A stretch of DNA of 64,000 bases from an uncultured Paracoccaceae bacterium (GTDB lineage Bacteria > Pseudomonadota > Alphaproteobacteria > Rhodobacterales > Rhodobacteraceae). The stretch's first letter is position 1. Each line of letters begins with the position of its first letter. The stretch lies in the NCBI GenBank assembly GCA_905182165.1, contig CAJJAK010000006.1, forward strand, positions 186,001 through 250,000. The letters run 5' to 3'. The notes under the pieces are model-generated. The model searched no databases, had not been told where the DNA came from, and worked only from the letters and a program-made list of their open reading frames with translations. This document shows, piece by piece, positions 41,792 through 53,148 of this stretch. A program made the translations under genes and the position numbers.

Positions 41792-43439
41792 ATGTTATCT
41801 TCCTTAGAAATTCATAATATTCTATTAATAGAAAAAATTTCAATCAATTTTACTAATGGCTTAAATGTATTTACCGGTGAGACTGGCGCTGGTAAATCAA
41901 TTTTGTTGGACTGCATGAATTTTGTTTTAGGTGGTAGGGGTCGGGCTAACTATGTCCGCCATGGTGCTGAACAGGGAGAAGTAATTGCAACTTTCAATCT
42001 ACCGTTTACCCATGATGTTTGGAAAATTTTAAAACAAGCTGGCTTTGAGAACTACGATAATGAATTAATTATAAAACGCATAAATTATAGTGATGGGAAA
42101 AAGGTTGCGTTTATAAACGATCAACGTTGTTCAAATCAAATATTAAGAGAGCTTTCAAAATCATTAATAGAAATCCAAGATCAAAATGATGATAATGGAC
42201 TGCGGACAGATCAAGGGCCACGGAAATTATTAGATATTTTTGGAGGATTGGAGAGCCAAATTAATGACTTGCGAGATATTTGGAACTTTCTGCATATTGA
42301 GAAAAATAAGCTAATTGAAGTGACAAATAAAGCTGAGAAAATAAAGAACGATGAAGAATATTTAAAACATGCAATTAATGAATTAACAACTTTAGCGCCT
42401 CAATTTGATGAAGATATAACGCTGGATGATCGTAGACGTTTTATTAAATTGGCAGAAAAAACTAAAGTTGAACTTCAGAAATCCTATAAATGCACTTGAC
42501 TTAGTTGAAAAAAATATTGATGAATCGTTGCGAAGCCTAACACAATTGGGAAAAAATTCAGAGCTTAATCTTGAAGTAACTATCGAGTTACTTGAAAATG
42601 CATCTAATGGGATTATGTGTGCTACAAAAAATATGTTGAGCCATCTGTCGAGTTTAAATTTTGAAGGTGATGTATTACAAGAAGTTGAGGAGCGATTGTT
42701 TTCTATACGCGAAATGTCCCGCAAATATAAAGTTTCACCTAATGAGCTGGGAGATTTATCTATTGATTTATCTAATCGACTTAAGGAACTCGATTCTTTT
42801 ACTGATACTTTGGAAGAAACAGAACTTCGTATCATTGGTTTAGAAAAAAAATATAATGAAGTAGCCCAAGGTTTAACCAAAAATCGTATTATAGCAGCGA
42901 AAAAACTTGATGATGCTATGAGAGATCAATTGCCGGCATTAAAGTTGGAACAAGCAGTGTTCAAAACAAGTATTGACAGTGTGAGTTCGAGTATTAACGG
43001 AAATGATAAAGTAAGTTTTAATGTTGCAACGAACCCAGGTCTGCCTCTTGGGCCAATAAGTAAAATTGCCTCAGGAGGAGAGCTTTCTAGATTTTTGCTT
43101 GGCTTGAAGGTATCATTGGCTGATCTAAATCATGGAGTGACTTTGGTATTTGATGAAATAGATAGTGGTGTTGGTGGGGCTACGGCCGATGCTGTGGGGC
43201 GTCGTTTGCGATCATTAGCGAGTGGTTCTCAAATATTAGCAGTTACACATAGTCCTCAAGTTGCTGCTTTGGGCAATCATCATATTAAGGTTATCAAATA
43301 TACAGAAAACTCCTTAAATTCTATTAATATTGTACAGTTGAGCCCAACTGAGAGAATGGAAGAGATTGGCCGAATGTTATCTGGTGGCACGATCACATCG
43401 GAAGCCAGGTCAGCAGCAAAGGTGTTATTAAGGGGTTAA
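41792..43439 (+). CDS. recN: DNA repair protein RecN, frameshifted
   Basis: RecN is an SMC-like ATPase for double-strand break repair. It has Walker A TGETGAGKS (residues 28-36), a central coiled coil, the ABC signature SGGELSRFLLGLK, Walker B VTLVFDEIDSGVGG and VTHSPQVAA. The frame breaks near 42475, where KTKVEL leads in the next frame to NPINALDLVEKNIDESL. Total length is about 549 residues, normal for RecN. The segment IQDQNDD replaces the usual IHGQHDD near residue 130. ATG 41792 is 20 bases after bamD. Confidence 0.92.
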
Positions 43440-43571
43440 AAGGGACTATATTCATCATTTTATAGCGAAAAAAAAGATAGATTTCTTTTTTTAAAGCTGC
43501 TGTTAATATTTTTATTTATAGGTTTTACTGACAACCAAATTAATTGGAAACTATTAAACCAGGATGATTGG

Positions 43572-45222
43572 TTGCAAACGAGAGAAATAATAATAGATAT
43601 TTATTCAAAATACCTTCGTAATAGAAAACCAATCTCTCTCATGTTTTGGACAGTTGCGTTCGCTGTAGGTCTTGTTGGTGGGTTTGCAGCAGTTTTATTC
43701 CGATTTTCTGTTTCATCGTTGCAAGAAGTATTTTATCAAACTGATGAAATCACATTAGTGTCAAAAATTCATGATATACCTTGGGCATGGCTTTTACTCT
43801 TGCCAGTTTTGGGTGGTTTAAGTGTGGGTTTAATTCTCCATTTTTTTTCAGGGGAGAATAGAAACGGATCTGTATCTGATGTTATTGAGGGCGCAACCAT
43901 TAATTTGATGGGGACTGTCTTTAAAGTTTGGTTTAGTTTCAACTTTAGTGTCTTTGGTAACATTAACAACTGGGGGCTCAACAGGTAGAGAAGGCCCGGT
44001 GGTTCATTTAGCAGCAGTTATTTCAACTTGGATCTCAAATTTCATGAATGTTGAGGATATTTCTGCTCGTGATTTATTGGGATGTGCAGTCGCAGCTGCG
44101 GTGAGTGCCTCATTCAATGCTCCTATTGCTGGAACTCTTTTTGCCCTTGAGGTTATCTTAAGGCATTTTGCAATCCATGCTTTTGCACCTATTGCGATTG
44201 CTTCTGTCGCTGGTACAATCATTGGCCGATTTTTTTATGGAAATGTGACAGAATTCACATTAGGAAATGAAACGACATTTGCTTTTTACTCAGAGTTACC
44301 TGCCTTTATGATTTTAGGATTGGTTTGTGGATTGGTTTCCATAGTTTTTATAAAGACAATATTTCTGATTGATGATTTTACGAGTAAGGTTCAACATAAA
44401 AATAATATTCCAATTTGGTTGAGGCCGACGGTGGCAGGATTTTTTTTAGGTATTATAGCTATAAAATTTCCACATATAATTGGTGTTGGATATGAAACAA
44501 CCTCTAATGCTTTGACTGGGCAGTTTGAACTTAAGACAATTATTATATTTGCTATAATTAAGGTTGTGGCAGTTGTTGTCACAATGGCTGGCCGAATGGG
44601 TGGGGGTATATTTTCGCCTTCATTGATGATTGGTGCCTTGACTGGTTTAGGTTTTGGATTACTAGCTACCTCAATCTTCCCAACTGCTTCTGGATCAGAA
44701 ACTTTGTATGCATTGGCTGGGATGGGTGCTGTTGCGGCCGCTGTTTTGGGGGCCCCAATATCGACTACGTTAATAGTTTTCGAGCTAACTGGGAATTGGC
44801 AAGTTGGTCTTGCTGTTATGGCGGCTGTTTCTACGTCTACCGCATTAACAAGTAAATTTGTAGATAAGTCTTTTTTCTTGAACCAGCTAACGCGTCGAAA
44901 TTTAAATCTAATTAGTGGTCCTCAATTTTATTTATTACGGAATAAAAGTGTTGGAAATGTAATGAAAAAAAATCACTCAGATTTAATTGATCACAAAGAT
45001 TTTGAAAAAGATATTTTCAAAAAAAATGACTCTATTGAGTTGGATAATTCACTCGAATTAGCTCTTCATATTTTTGAACAAGATAATGTGGATTATCTAT
45101 TTGTTGTTAGACCTGAGAGTGAGAAAACAATATCTAACGTTATAGGTGTTTTATATTATTTAGATGTATTGAAGATTTATACTGAGGTTTTGATCAAAAA
45201 TTCACAGGAAGAGCATTCATAA
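43572..45222 (+). CDS. CLC family chloride channel/transporter, frameshifted
   Basis: A CLC protein with a transmembrane core and a short C-terminal segment with CBS-like sequence (VDYLFVVRPES). The selectivity motifs are GSVSDVIEG (in place of GSGIP), GSTGREGP with the gating Glu, and GGGIFSPS. A frameshift near 43913 is bridged by LSLKFGLVSTLVSLVTLTTG in the next frame. TTG 43572 is preceded by AGGA at seven bases; the same frame stays open back to the recN stop but has no other start. Length is about 550 residues. Whether it is a channel or an H+/Cl- antiporter cannot be told from the reading. Confidence 0.88.
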
Positions 45223-45245
45223 ATATATAAAAAATATAATTTTGA

Positions 45246-47121
45246 TTAAATAATTCTTCTTTTATTTTTGTGTTTTTTGTCAGGGCTTTTATTATCAAAT
45301 AATTCTGCCAACTGTTCAGTCATGGCACCAGCTAATTGCTCAACATCAGTGATGGTTACTGCATGTTCATAATATCTTGTTACGTCATGACCAATTCCTA
45401 TAGCAATTAATTCTATCATATTTTTATTCTGTATCATGTTAATCACATCACGTAGATGTTTTTCCAAATAACTTGCAGAATTAACAGATAAGGTACTATC
45501 GTCGACAGGGGCGCCATCCGAAATCACCATAAGTATTTTTCTTGCTTCTCCACGCGACATTATGCGTTTGGACGCCCATTCTAGCGCTTCGCCGTCTATA
45601 TTCTCTTTTAACAGACCCTCTTTCATCATTAATCCAAGATTTGGCCTCGTTCGTCGCCATGGAGCATCTGCTCCCTTATAAATTATATGTCGTAAATCAT
45701 TTAATCGGCCAGGTGTTTGTTCTCTACCATCGTGCAACCAAGCCTCGCGACTTTGCCCACCTTTCCATGCTTTTGTGGTAAAGCCTAATATTTCGACTTT
45801 AACTTGGCAACGCTCCAAGGTCCTAGCCAAAACATCTGCACAATATTGCAGCTATTGTAATAGGCCTCCCTCTCATTGATCCAGAATTGTCTAATAATAG
45901 AGTGACCACAGTGTCACGAAATTCAATATCACTTTCGACTTTAAAGGATAGAGGTGTGGTAGGATTGGATATAACACGAGCAAGTCTACCACAATCTAAT
46001 ATGCCTTCTTCCATATCGAATAACCAACTTCTATTTTGCTGCGCCTGCAATCTTCTTTGTAATTTGTTTGCTAATCTACTTACTGCACCTTTTAATGGCT
46101 CTAACTGTTGATCTAGATAAGCTCTTAAGCGCTCTAACTCCGCTGGTTCAGCTAGTTCTTCTGCCAATATCTCTTCATCAAAGTTTGTATTATAAACTTT
46201 ATAATTTGGGTCAGCATCTGAATAATGATTTTTAGGAGGTGGATCCATTGATTGATCACCGTCAGGCATTTCTGCATCTTCTGACATATCTGAATCATCA
46301 AGATCGTCTGCACTTATTTGCGCTTGTGAGGGGTCAGTGTCTTTGTCTCCACCATCTTCTGGGTCTTGTTCCCAGTCTTCTTGTTCTTCTTGACTTTCAT
46401 TTCCATCACTTTCTTGGTTTTCTTCTTGATCTTCCTGCTCAGCATCTTCTTGTTGGTCGTTGTCACTTTGATCTGGATCTTCTCCCAGTTGGTCGCCAAA
46501 TCCTAGATCTTCTATTACCTGTCTTGTTAATTTTGAAAACTCTATTTGATCGGTGAGGGTTTCTTTCAGATTGTCTAAAGTTTCTTTTGCGTCTGATCCA
46601 AATAGGTCTGAACGTAAGTTTACAATATCTTGAGCTACTTTTGGTAAAGATCGGTTTGTTGCGAGTTGTCTGAATAAGAAGCTAGCAGCTACACTGATCG
46701 GTACGTCAGCCGGTTCACTTACACTATCATACCCAAGCTTTACACATTCTGATTCAATTTTTGCATCTATATTACTTGCTGTCCCTGGCATTACTCGAGC
46801 CCCTAAGGCTTCTACTCGAACAGTTTCCATTGCCTCATAAAGGTCTTTAGCTACTTGTCCTTGTGGCATGTATTTATTGTGTGTTTTCGCATTATGAAAT
46901 CGGATCTTTAATGCATAAGCATCAGCAGTTCCTCTGGCCAACATGACCTCTTCTTTTGTTAAGCTTCTGCTTATTTGGGGTAAGCGAATTGTTTCGTTTG
47001 AAACACCTGGCGGATCTATGGTAAAGGCCACATTTAATTCGGGTTCATTTGCTAAAGATTTAGTTGCTTCAGCTAATGCTTTCTTAAATGGGTCCGCTGG
47101 ATTAACATTTGATTTAGACAA
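45246..47121 (-). CDS. cobT: aerobic cobaltochelatase subunit CobT, frameshifted
   Basis: CobT works with CobS and CobN to insert cobalt into hydrogenobyrinic acid diamide in aerobic B12 synthesis. The protein has an N-terminal domain ([20 protein letters not shown]), a long acidic Gln/Glu/Asp-rich region (about residues 215-320), then a von Willebrand A domain with MIDAS motif [11 protein letters not shown]. Near 45838 the frame changes and continues [36 protein letters not shown] and [15 protein letters not shown]. Combined length is about 625 residues. ATG 47121. It lies 35 bp after cobS. Confidence 0.93.
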
Positions 47122-47156
47122 ATTTTACTTCCTAAAGGTTATTTCTTTCGAAGTGT

Positions 47157-48142
47157 TTAACCAAGACTTACACTAGCAGCCGATTCTGGGAGTTCTTCGT
47201 CAAAACATCGTTGATAAAATTCGGCAACTGTTTCACGTTCTAACTCATCACATTTATTTAAGAATGTAACGCGAAAAGCATAACCGACATCATCAAAAAT
47301 ACTAGCGTTTTGAGCCCAGGCAATAACTGTTCTAGGGCTCATTACTGTTGATAGGTCACCTTGCATAAATGCAGTTCTAGATAAATCTGCTACCGTTACC
47401 ATTTGACTAACTATCTTTTTACCTTTTTCATTATCATAACTTGGGTTTTTGGATAAAACTATCCGTGATTCAGCTTCGTGAGAAAGATAATTCAGTGTTA
47501 CTTACTATTGACCATCGATCCATTTGGCCTTGATTGATTTGCTGAGTCCCATGATATAAGCCTGTGGTATCACCAAGTCCGACAGTGTTTGCTGTTGCAA
47601 AAATTCTAAATGATGGATGCGGTGAAATCACTTTATTTTGATCCAAAAGAGTGAGCTTTCCGTCAACCTCTAATACCCGTTGTATCACAAACATGACATC
47701 TGCTCTACCGGCATCATATTCATCAAAAACAATTGCAACTGGTGCTTAAAGCCCAAGGTAAAATACCTTCTTGAAATTCAGTTATTTGCTTTCCATCTTT
47801 GAGTTTAATAGCGTCTTTGCCAATTAGATCTATTCTACTTATGTGGCTATCTAGATTTACCCTAACTGTTGGCCAGTTTAATCTAGCAGCAACTTGTTCA
47901 ATATGTGTAGATTTTCCAGTGCCGTGATAGCCTTGAATAATCAATCTACGATTGTATGCAAAACTTGCTAAAATAGCTAATGTTGTATCATGATCAAATT
48001 GATAGTTTTTGTCAATTTCAGGAACTCGATCTGATTTATTTGCAAAACCTTTTACTTTTATTTTGCTCTCGATTCCAAATACTTTGGATATTGAAATATC
48101 TTCTGTTGGAAGAACGTTCAAACCTGTATCACCATCTGCCAT
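47157..48142 (-). CDS. cobS: aerobic cobaltochelatase subunit CobS, frameshifted twice
   Basis: CobS is the AAA+ ATPase of the cobaltochelatase. It has an N-terminal segment, Walker [14 protein letters not shown] near residue 75, then breaks near 47735 at GILPWAL. The next frame has [40 protein letters not shown] and [12 protein letters not shown], and breaks again near 47485. The last frame has [20 protein letters not shown] and ends with [13 protein letters not shown]. Total length is about 328 residues, the usual size. ATG 48142 has AAGGA seven bases upstream. cobN and other cob genes are not in the window. Confidence 0.93.
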
Positions 48143-48470
48143 TTTCAATCCTTTAAAACATTGGGAGTTTTTAAATCATATATTTTAACCATAGGTTATT
48201 GACGCAAAAATTAACGGCATGCAAGAGAAAGGATTAATAAAATTAACCGAAATTATCAAAATATGTAATATTGTTGAGTTTTCTTGTAGCCTAGGTGAAT
48301 GTGAAAGAGTTTGAAACCTTCTAATCATTAAGAAATTGTTTGTTAGTTTTTGGAGTTGATTATAGTAAATGTTAATAATGTTATAGAATTATTACTTTGA
48401 ACATCAATAATTTATAGACTAACTATCAATCAAATTTTAATTAATCAACTTAGATGAGATGAGATGGCTT
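48143..48470. other. 328-bp divergent gap between cobS and a class I amidotransferase-like gene
   Basis: Very AT-rich. No gene, hairpin or repeat worth naming was found. It must contain both divergent promoters, but no convincing hexamer pair was picked out. Confidence 0.3.
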
Positions 48471-49217
48471 ATGCGCAGACCAGTCATAGGGATAGTTGGT
48501 AACAACTATATGGTAAACGACGAGTACCCAGTTCATGCTTCTGGGCAAATGAATTGTGCTGTGGTTTCAGAAGTTATGAACTGTATACCCATAATAGTCC
48601 CTACCAATCCAAAATATTCATCTTTAACTGAGTTGATGGCTATTTGTGATGGGTTTTTGTTCACTGGTGCTCAACCAAATGTCCATCCAGAAGAATATGG
48701 ACATGAACCAACTGAGGCACATGGTAAGTTTGACCGAGATCGAGATCAGGTGGCCTTGCCTTTAATTCGAAACTGTGTTGATCGAGGCCAACCCATCTTT
48801 GGAGTTTGTCGGGGTTTTCAAGAGTTTAATGTTGCAATGGGTGGTACTCTTCATCCAGAAATTCGAGAGATCTCTGGACGTGAAAATCACAGGATGCCTC
48901 CAGATGGAACAATTGAAGAAAAGTTTGCAATGCGTCATGAAGTGAATTTATTGGAGGGTGGACATTTTGAAAAAATCTTTGGTGCAAGAAAAATTGTAAC
49001 AAATTCTCTACACGGCCAAGGCATAAAAATAGCTGGAGAAAGAGTAATTATTGAAGGTCATGCTACAGATGGAACTCCCGAAGCAATTAGGATAAAAAAT
49101 GCAATAAACTTTGCTTATGCTGTTCAATGGCATCCTGAATGGAATGCTTTAAAAGATTCCGTATCTAAGCCTCTTTTTGAAGCATTTGGGCAGGCAATTC
49201 ATAAAACAAAGTTATAA
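48471..49217 (+). CDS. gamma-glutamyl-gamma-aminobutyrate hydrolase family protein (peptidase C26)
   Basis: A class I glutamine amidotransferase-like hydrolase of 248 residues, related to PuuD. The nucleophile is in FGVCRGFQEFN (the elbow Cys), and the His-Glu pair is in VQWHPEWN. The N-terminal part IVGNNYMVNDEYP and the oxyanion region FTGAQPNVHPEEYG fit PuuD-like hydrolases, which cleave gamma-glutamyl amides in polyamine breakdown. No other polyamine gene is nearby, so the substrate is uncertain. ATG 48471 gives MRRPVIGIVGN; ATG 48459 is an alternative. It is convergent with prfC. Confidence 0.87.
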   Translation: MRRPVIGIVGNNYMVNDEYPVHASGQMNCAVVSEVMNCIPIIVPTNPKYSSLTELMAICDGFLFTGAQPNVHPEEYGHEPTEAHGKFDRDRDQVALPLIRNCVDRGQPIFGVCRGFQEFNVAMGGTLHPEIREISGRENHRMPPDGTIEEKFAMRHEVNLLEGGHFEKIFGARKIVTNSLHGQGIKIAGERVIIEGHATDGTPEAIRIKNAINFAYAVQWHPEWNALKDSVSKPLFEAFGQAIHKTKL

Positions 49218-49319
49218 TTTTAAAAAATGACACAGTATTATTCCATCTTTAGTGCAAATTAGATATAAATGAACCTTTGAATATCGAAACTCTTCTCAAA
49301 TATAAGTTTTTTTTGTAAA

Positions 49320-50928
49320 CTATATCATCATCTGTTTTATGGAATTCAAAGTTAATTCTGGGTAGTCTCGTTCTACTCTGTCGATATCCCATTGAAGCCT
49401 TGTCATGAAAACTGGATCTCCATCGTTATCTTCGGCCATATGTCCTTTATTTGAATTTGAAAACTCTTCTATTTCATTCCTTGAGCCAGTTAGCCAACGA
49501 GCGGATGTGAATTGCGTAGTATCAAAATGGACTGGGATTCCATACTCAATTTCAATTCTGCTCGCTAAAACTTCAAATTGTAAAGCGCCAACCACTCCCA
49601 CGATAAAACCTGATCCGATCATTGGTTTGAATAACTTTGCTGCGCCCTCTTCAGCAAATTGTATTAATGCTTTTTCTAAATTTTTACCCTTCATTGGATC
49701 TGTTGATCTGACAGACTTTAATAATTCGGGTGCAAATGATGGTATGCCAATAAATCTTATTTTTTCTCCTTCGGTTAAGGCGTCTCCAATTCTCAATTGT
49801 CCATGATTTGGAATTCCAATTATATCACCGGCCCAAGCTTCTTCAGCTAACTCCCGGTCTGCAGCTAAAAATAAAACTGGGTTCGAAATAGCCATTACCT
49901 TTTTGGATCTAACATGCGTTAACTTCATTCCACGTTTAAAATGCCCTGAGCATATTCTTACAAAAGCAACTCTATCGCGATGTTTGGGATCCATATTGGC
50001 TTGTACTTTAAATACGAAACCTGACACAGATTCTTCAAAAGCATTAATTGATCGAGGTTCGGCCTCCCTCATCAATGGTTCGGGTCCAAAATTTCCTAAA
50101 CCGTCCATTAATTCTTGCACTCCGAAAGAATTGATTGCAGATCCAAACCATATTGGAGATAATGTTCCTTCTAAAAATGCTTTCTGATCAAAAGGAGGCA
50201 ACAACTCCCGAGCCATTTCAACCTCTTCTCTTAGTTGGGCCAACAATTGTTCTGGTACATATGTCTCTATTTTTGGATCATCTAAACCCTCAATCTGCAC
50301 GCTCTCTGATACAATATTTCTTTCACTTCTATCCATGATTTCCAGGCGATCATTTAAAAGATCATAGCATCCTAGAAACTCCTTCCCAACACCGATAGGC
50401 CAGCTTGCTGGTGTAACATCTATTGCTAAATTAGATTGAATTTCATCAATTATTTCTAGTATATCTCTACTTTCTTGATCCATTTTATTGCAAAAAGTAA
50501 AAACTGGCATATCTCTTAAGCGACAAACCTCAAATAATTTTTTTGTTTGACTTTCCACACCTTTAGCTCCGTCAATAACCATTATTGCTGAATCTACGGC
50601 TGTAAGTGTTCGATAGGTATCTTCAGAAAAATCGGAATGACCTGGAGTATCTACTAAATTGAATCGATAATTTTTATACTCAAAGGACATTGCTGAGGCG
50701 GAAACTGATATTCCGCGATCCTGTTCCATTTTCATGAAGTCAGAACGGGTTCGACGGGACTCGCCTTTAGCTCGCACTTGTCCAGCTAATCTGGATCGCG
50801 CCGCCATAAAGTAGAAATTTTTCTGTTAAAGTTGTTTTACCAGCATCTGGATGAGAAATTATCCCAAAAGTTCTGCGCCTATTTATTTCTATTTCTTTTT
50901 TAGCTGATTTACTTTTATATTCTGACAT
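49320..50928 (-). CDS. prfC: peptide chain release factor 3, frameshifted
   Basis: RF3 is a translational GTPase that recycles RF1/RF2. ATG 50928 starts [11 protein letters not shown], then [20 protein letters not shown] (G1 loop) and [11 protein letters not shown] single extra base near 50805 shifts the frame, which resumes [20 protein letters not shown], then [16 protein letters not shown] (G3) and NKMDQESRD (G4), the domain II beta barrel, and ends near [18 protein letters not shown]. Total length is about 536 residues, normal for RF3. It is divergent from the SDR gene and convergent with the C26 hydrolase. Confidence 0.95.
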
Positions 50929-51034
50929 GCGGCGTGGTATAGAGCGAGAATTTCAGTGATGCAATGTCGGTTTATGATTAACTGTTATATACTATTACTA
51001 ATTATTACACATCTTTGATATTCTGATTGCATCT

Positions 51035-51040
51035 TATAAT
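51035..51040 (+). promoter_or_regulatory. possible promoter -10 for the SDR gene
   Basis: A perfect TATAAT lies 64 bp upstream of the SDR start. The -35 is less clear: CTTTGA at 51013-51018 gives a 16-base spacer and TTGATA at 51015 gives only 14. The call rests on one hexamer in AT-rich DNA. Confidence 0.35.
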
Positions 51041-51103
51041 AAGAAAACTTTAAACTGATACTAACACTGAATAATTTTTATGAAATGTAATGAGGACAAA
51101 AAT

Positions 51104-51883
51104 ATGGATCTTGGAATAAATGGAAAATGGGCTATTGTCTGTGCTTCTTCAAAGGGTTTAGGATTTGGCTGTGCTAAAGCACTGGCAATGGAAGGCGTAA
51201 ACGTAGTAATAAATTCCAGATCTGAAGAGGCTCTAGAAAACGCAGGTAATGCTATTAGAGAACTTTCTTCATCAAAAGTAATTTGTGTGCCTGGTGATGT
51301 TACCACTACAGAGGGTCGTACCAAAATATTAAACGCGTGTGAGGCTCCAGATATTTTAGTAACCAATGCTGGAGGTCCTCCTCCTGGCTTATGGTCAGAT
51401 TGGGATCGTGAGGACTTTATCAAGGCTATTGATGCAAATATGTTAACTCCTATTTCACTGATACAGTCTGTACTTCCTAATATGATATCATCTGGCTGGG
51501 GGAGAATAGTAAATATAACATCACAATCAGTTAAAGCCCCAATTGCGGTACTGGGACTATCTAATTCTGCCCGAGCAGGTTTAACTGGATTTGTTGCAGG
51601 GACCGCGAGACAAGTTGCAGGTTCTGGTGTCACAATAAATAATTTGTTACCAGGAATTCATGCAACTGACAGGGCAATTTCACTCGACACAGGCGTTTCA
51701 AAAGCACAAAGCATTTCTATTGCTGAGGCTAAAGTTCAGCGTTGTAAAGATATTCCTGCAGGCAGGTATGGCACCTCAGATGAGTTTGGCGCAGCATGTG
51801 CTTTTTTATGTTCAAAGCATTCAGGTTTTATAATTGGTCAAAATATTTTATTGGATGGTGGTGGAGTAAATGCGACTCTCTAA
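51104..51883 (+). CDS. atypical short-chain dehydrogenase/reductase
   Basis: A 259-residue SDR with the nucleotide-binding turn ASSKGLGFGCAKAL (residues 14-27), GDVTTTEG, LVTNAGGPPPG and the catalytic-region Ser in VNITSQSVKAP. The classical YxxxK is replaced: the expected place reads GLSNSARAGL, as in the BKR-like atypical group in which Tyr and Lys are not kept. Function is therefore unclear; many members are annotated as 3-oxoacyl-ACP reductase without proof. ATG 51104 gives MDLGINGKWAIVCASS; an upstream ATG at 51080 adds eight poorly conserved residues. It precedes the ABC ATPase gene by 50 bp. Confidence 0.82.
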   Translation: MDLGINGKWAIVCASSKGLGFGCAKALAMEGVNVVINSRSEEALENAGNAIRELSSSKVICVPGDVTTTEGRTKILNACEAPDILVTNAGGPPPGLWSDWDREDFIKAIDANMLTPISLIQSVLPNMISSGWGRIVNITSQSVKAPIAVLGLSNSARAGLTGFVAGTARQVAGSGVTINNLLPGIHATDRAISLDTGVSKAQSISIAEAKVQRCKDIPAGRYGTSDEFGAACAFLCSKHSGFIIGQNILLDGGGVNATL

Positions 51884-51933
51884 TGCGATCTTAATCAAAT
51901 TAAACTATATAAACTCCATAAGATAATTTTTCA

Positions 51934-53011
51934 ATGGAAACCATGGTAGATAAAAATAATTCAGAGGCATTGAGATTAGAAGTTAACAATCTATACCATC
52001 AGTTTGATGGCTCTAACGTTGTTGAAAATGTTTCTTTATCAGTTCGACCAGGGCAAGTTACTTGTTTACTTGGACCTTCAGGGTGTGGAAAATCAACTAC
52101 TTTACGTATAATTGCTGGTGTGGAGAGGCAACAAAAGGGTTCGATTCTTTTGGATGGCAAGGTGGTTTCGGATTCTAAAATACACGTCCAACCAGATCAA
52201 AGAAGAGTTGGCCTGATGTTTCAAGATTTTGCACTTTTCCCTCACTTGATATTAACAGTAATGTTGGGTTTGGTCTGGATAGACGAGACAAAAGTAATCA
52301 AGAAAGAATAAACGTTTTATTGGCTCGAGTTGGATTAGATGGGTTTCAAAAAAAATATCCTCATCAGCTTTCAGGTGGAGAGCAGCAAAGGGTAGCGCTT
52401 GTGAGAGCATTAGCTCCAAGACCAAGGTTGATGTTGATGGATGAGCCATTTTCTGGTTTAGATTTGCGTTTGCGCGATGAAATACGCGATATGACACTTG
52501 ATCTATTGAGAGAGGAAGGGACAGCTGTATTACTTGTTACCCATGATCCAGATGAGGCCATGCGAATGGCTGATGAAATAGCTTTAATGCGAAAAGGCGC
52601 AATAATTCAAAAAGGAGCACCTTACAATATTTATAATGCTCCAATTGATAAGGCAGCAGCAGCCTTTTTCTCGGATATAAATGTGATCAAAGGATTATCA
52701 AATAAGAGCTCTATCAATGCCAACCAAATTTGCAATTTTTGGCTCCTGGGCTTAAAAATGGACAGGCTGTTGAAATTGTTATCCGTCCCCAACATCTAAA
52801 AATGGATTTTGACAGGAATGGCAGGGGGCCAAACGCGACAGTTCAAGATGGTGTCCCTGCTAAGGCTGTTGTTTCAAACTCGAGGTTTATGGGTGGACAA
52901 AGTTTAGTTGAGTTTAAAATGGAGTCGGACTCATCTTATCTTAAGGCTACAGTTCCTGCAGGTATTTTTGCCAAAAAAAGGTACAGTATTATGGTTATCA
53001 ATGCGTCGTGA
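51934..53011 (+). CDS. ABC transporter ATP-binding protein (Fe/sulfate/spermidine type), frameshifted twice
   Basis: An import-type ABC ATPase. Walker A is LGPSGCGKSTTL near residue 50, the Q loop is VGLMFQDFALFPH, the signature is LSGGEQQRVALVRAL, Walker B is LMLMDEPFSGLD and the switch His is VTHDPDEAMRMAD. A C-terminal TOBE-like part includes VIRPQHLKMDF. Frames change near 52255 (after FPHL) and near 52725 (after SSINANQICNF). Length is about 358 residues, as in FbpC or CysA. No permease or binding-protein gene is adjacent, so the substrate is unknown. ATG 51934 is the start; ATG 51943 is also possible. Confidence 0.85.
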
Positions 53012-53148
53012 TCGTTGTTTTGTGTTTCCAATAAGGTAAAAGATGTATAATTATTTTATATTTAGGGCTTTTAGCTTTTGGTTTTTGTTCTTAAATATAG
53101 ATAGTTACTGAATTTTTTGGGCATATTGTGCCTTTGAGGGAGATTATA

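Noticed and set aside
46239..46556. A His/Leu-rich 105-codon plus-strand frame
   Set aside because: It is the reverse complement of the acidic region of cobT and reflects its biased codons.
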